The notes under the pieces were generated by a model, which worked only from the letters and a program-made list of their open reading frames with translations, had not been told where the DNA came from and did no database searches. The translations under genes were made by a program, and so were the position numbers. 64,000 bases of DNA from JBCDCY01 sp039180875 (GTDB lineage: Bacteria; Pseudomonadota; Alphaproteobacteria; Rhodobacterales; Rhodobacteraceae): assembly GCA_039180875.1 (NCBI GenBank), contig JBCDCY010000006.1, forward strand, positions 163,808-227,807, in the 5' to 3' direction. Shown one piece after another: positions 63,108-64,000 of this stretch (the stretch's first letter is position 1; each line of letters starts with the position of its first letter).

Positions 63108-63569
63108 TCGGGCGGCACCGGCAAGTCTCACCGCGTGCCGAGGACCGAAAGCCGCCTTTGCCGGGGCTCGAAATGTGGCGAATGGCGAGCGTCAGTGACT
63201 TTTTCACACTTCGGGTAACATCCGATCTTTCTGTGATCACGCGGCAACGCCCGGCCGCCTCCCATGCAGAAAGGCGTCGTCGCATCCCGGGGCACCGGAC
63301 CGAAGTGCAAGGCACCGATCCGCAAAGAACCGAGCCCGAATATGGTATCGCTTTCAAATAGATAGCGGCGCGATCCGACCGCGCCGGGGGCGGGTTGTCG
63401 GCTCAGATGCCCGCGGAGATCCACTGGTGTGGAGGACATGACGGCTTTGCGTCACGGCTGATGCAGAGGCATCGGGCGCGTTTTTGACGCTTTCGCCGAA
63501 GCCGAACCTTGGCTACATTGTGGCGGGTGTGGTTGTAGTGTTGCTGGTGTGGGAGTGGGTGCGTTGAGT
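63108..63569. other. 462-bp intergenic region before the partial gene at 63570
   Basis: Contains an A/T-richer segment around 63190-63240 and no recognisable gene; a minus-strand ORF at 63128-63439 has no domain. It probably holds the promoter and leader of the gene starting at 63570, although I could not find a convincing -35/-10 pair. Confidence 0.5.
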
Positions 63570-64000
63570 ATGACGTCCGACGATTTTGCGTCCGGGGCGC
63601 TGGGGTCGCTGTGGACGATCGAGGGGCCGGGCGGGATCTCCGGCACGGTCGGCGCCACGGCCACCGACGGCTATCTCGAGCTCGTCACCCCCGACGGCAG
63701 CCACGACGCCTGGAACGCCAACAACGGCGCCCGCGCCATGCAGGACGTCGCCACCGACGGCGACTTCGCCCTCGCCACCCGGTTCCTGACCACCCCCACC
63801 GAGCGCTACCAGCTGCAGGGCATCCTGGTCGAACAGGACGCCGGCAACTGGATCCGCTTCGACACCTATTCCGACGGCAACAAGCTCTACGCCTTCGCCG
63901 CCACCACCGAGAACGGGTCCTCCGCCATGCAGCTCCGCATGGCGATCCCGGGCAACGTGGCCGAATATCTGCGGGTGACCCGGGACGGCGACGACTGGAC
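63570..64000 (+). CDS. Concanavalin-like domain protein, N-terminal part (runs off right edge)
   Basis: The first 143 codons of a gene that continues past the edge. It begins MTSDDFASGALGSLWTIEGP and contains AYLELVTPDG-like DGYLELVTPDGSHDAWN, ALATRFLTTPTERYQLQGI, VEQDAGNWIRFDTYSDG and YLRVTRDGDDW. This matches a concanavalin A-like jelly-roll domain (DUF1349-like) that I know from the start of long, calcium-binding, RTX-type or multi-domain exported proteins. No signal peptide is seen, as expected for type I secretion. An earlier in-frame GTG 63555 or TTG 63564 are alternative starts. Confidence 0.7.
   Translation, partial: MTSDDFASGALGSLWTIEGPGGISGTVGATATDGYLELVTPDGSHDAWNANNGARAMQDVATDGDFALATRFLTTPTERYQLQGILVEQDAGNWIRFDTYSDGNKLYAFAATTENGSSAMQLRMAIPGNVAEYLRVTRDGDDW

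Overview
The window is a GC-rich, gene-dense bacterial chromosome segment. Gene content and order point to an alphaproteobacterium, most likely Rhodobacterales or a near relative. The indicators are a PpiD-like gene followed by trpE, a trpG-trpD-trpC-moaC-moeA run, a gene for a small membrane protein of the type labelled 'component of SufBCD complex' just before mfd, and divergent carA and GatB/YqeY genes. No rRNA, tRNA, IS element, prophage or CRISPR array was seen. The assignment is an inference from gene order and protein recognition, not from a marker-gene tree.

Layout. 1-2.1 kb: the 5' end of a methyltransferase gene and two alpha/beta hydrolases. 2.3-4.3 kb: parE. 4.4-7.1 kb: five tandem paralogues for exported ~160-residue proteins of unknown function, the most intriguing accessory block here. 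7.2-12.3 kb: an Uup-type ABC-F ATPase, a class I/II aminotransferase and a PpiD-like periplasmic folding factor. 12.3-20.6 kb: tryptophan and molybdenum-cofactor synthesis (trpE, then trpG-trpD-ung-trpC-moaC-moeA), with a divergent polysaccharide deacetylase gene splitting trpE from trpG and a uracil-DNA glycosylase inside the trp run. 20.6-28.4 kb: a GST, a DUF502 membrane protein, an orphan YejA-like solute-binding protein, a candidate small RNA, 3-hydroxybutyrate dehydrogenase, an aquaporin, an acyl-CoA synthetase, a DsbA/FrnE-like protein and a small membrane protein. 28.5-34.9 kb: mfd, hemB and a lipid A-type acyltransferase.

34.9-39 kb holds a soluble sugar dehydrogenase, a Tat-exported metallo-hydrolase and a BcsA-like glycosyltransferase carrying an N-terminal MshEN (c-di-GMP type) domain. 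39-46.2 kb has carA, GatB/YqeY, galM, an LDH2-type oxidoreductase, a two-subunit UxaA/SuyAB-like lyase with a cupin gene between its subunits, and a VOC protein diverging from a TetR regulator over a perfect palindromic operator candidate. 46.2-50.3 kb has a small secreted protein, a Cys/Met-type PLP enzyme, an uncharacterised 388-residue protein of divergent codon use and a P450. 50.4-57.9 kb has an M20 amidohydrolase, mazG, eno, a membrane-anchored LytTR regulator, an MBL hydrolase and an EnvZ-like kinase. 57.9-63.1 kb looks catabolic: MmgE/PrpD, MaoC and CaiB/BaiF proteins, and a haloalkane dehalogenase translationally coupled to a second P450. The window ends inside the start of a probable large protein with a concanavalin-like fold.

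Genes are tightly packed, with many ATGA/GTGA/TGATG overlaps and several convergent pairs whose stop codons overlap. GC-rich palindromes of a shared design recur just 3' of several genes.
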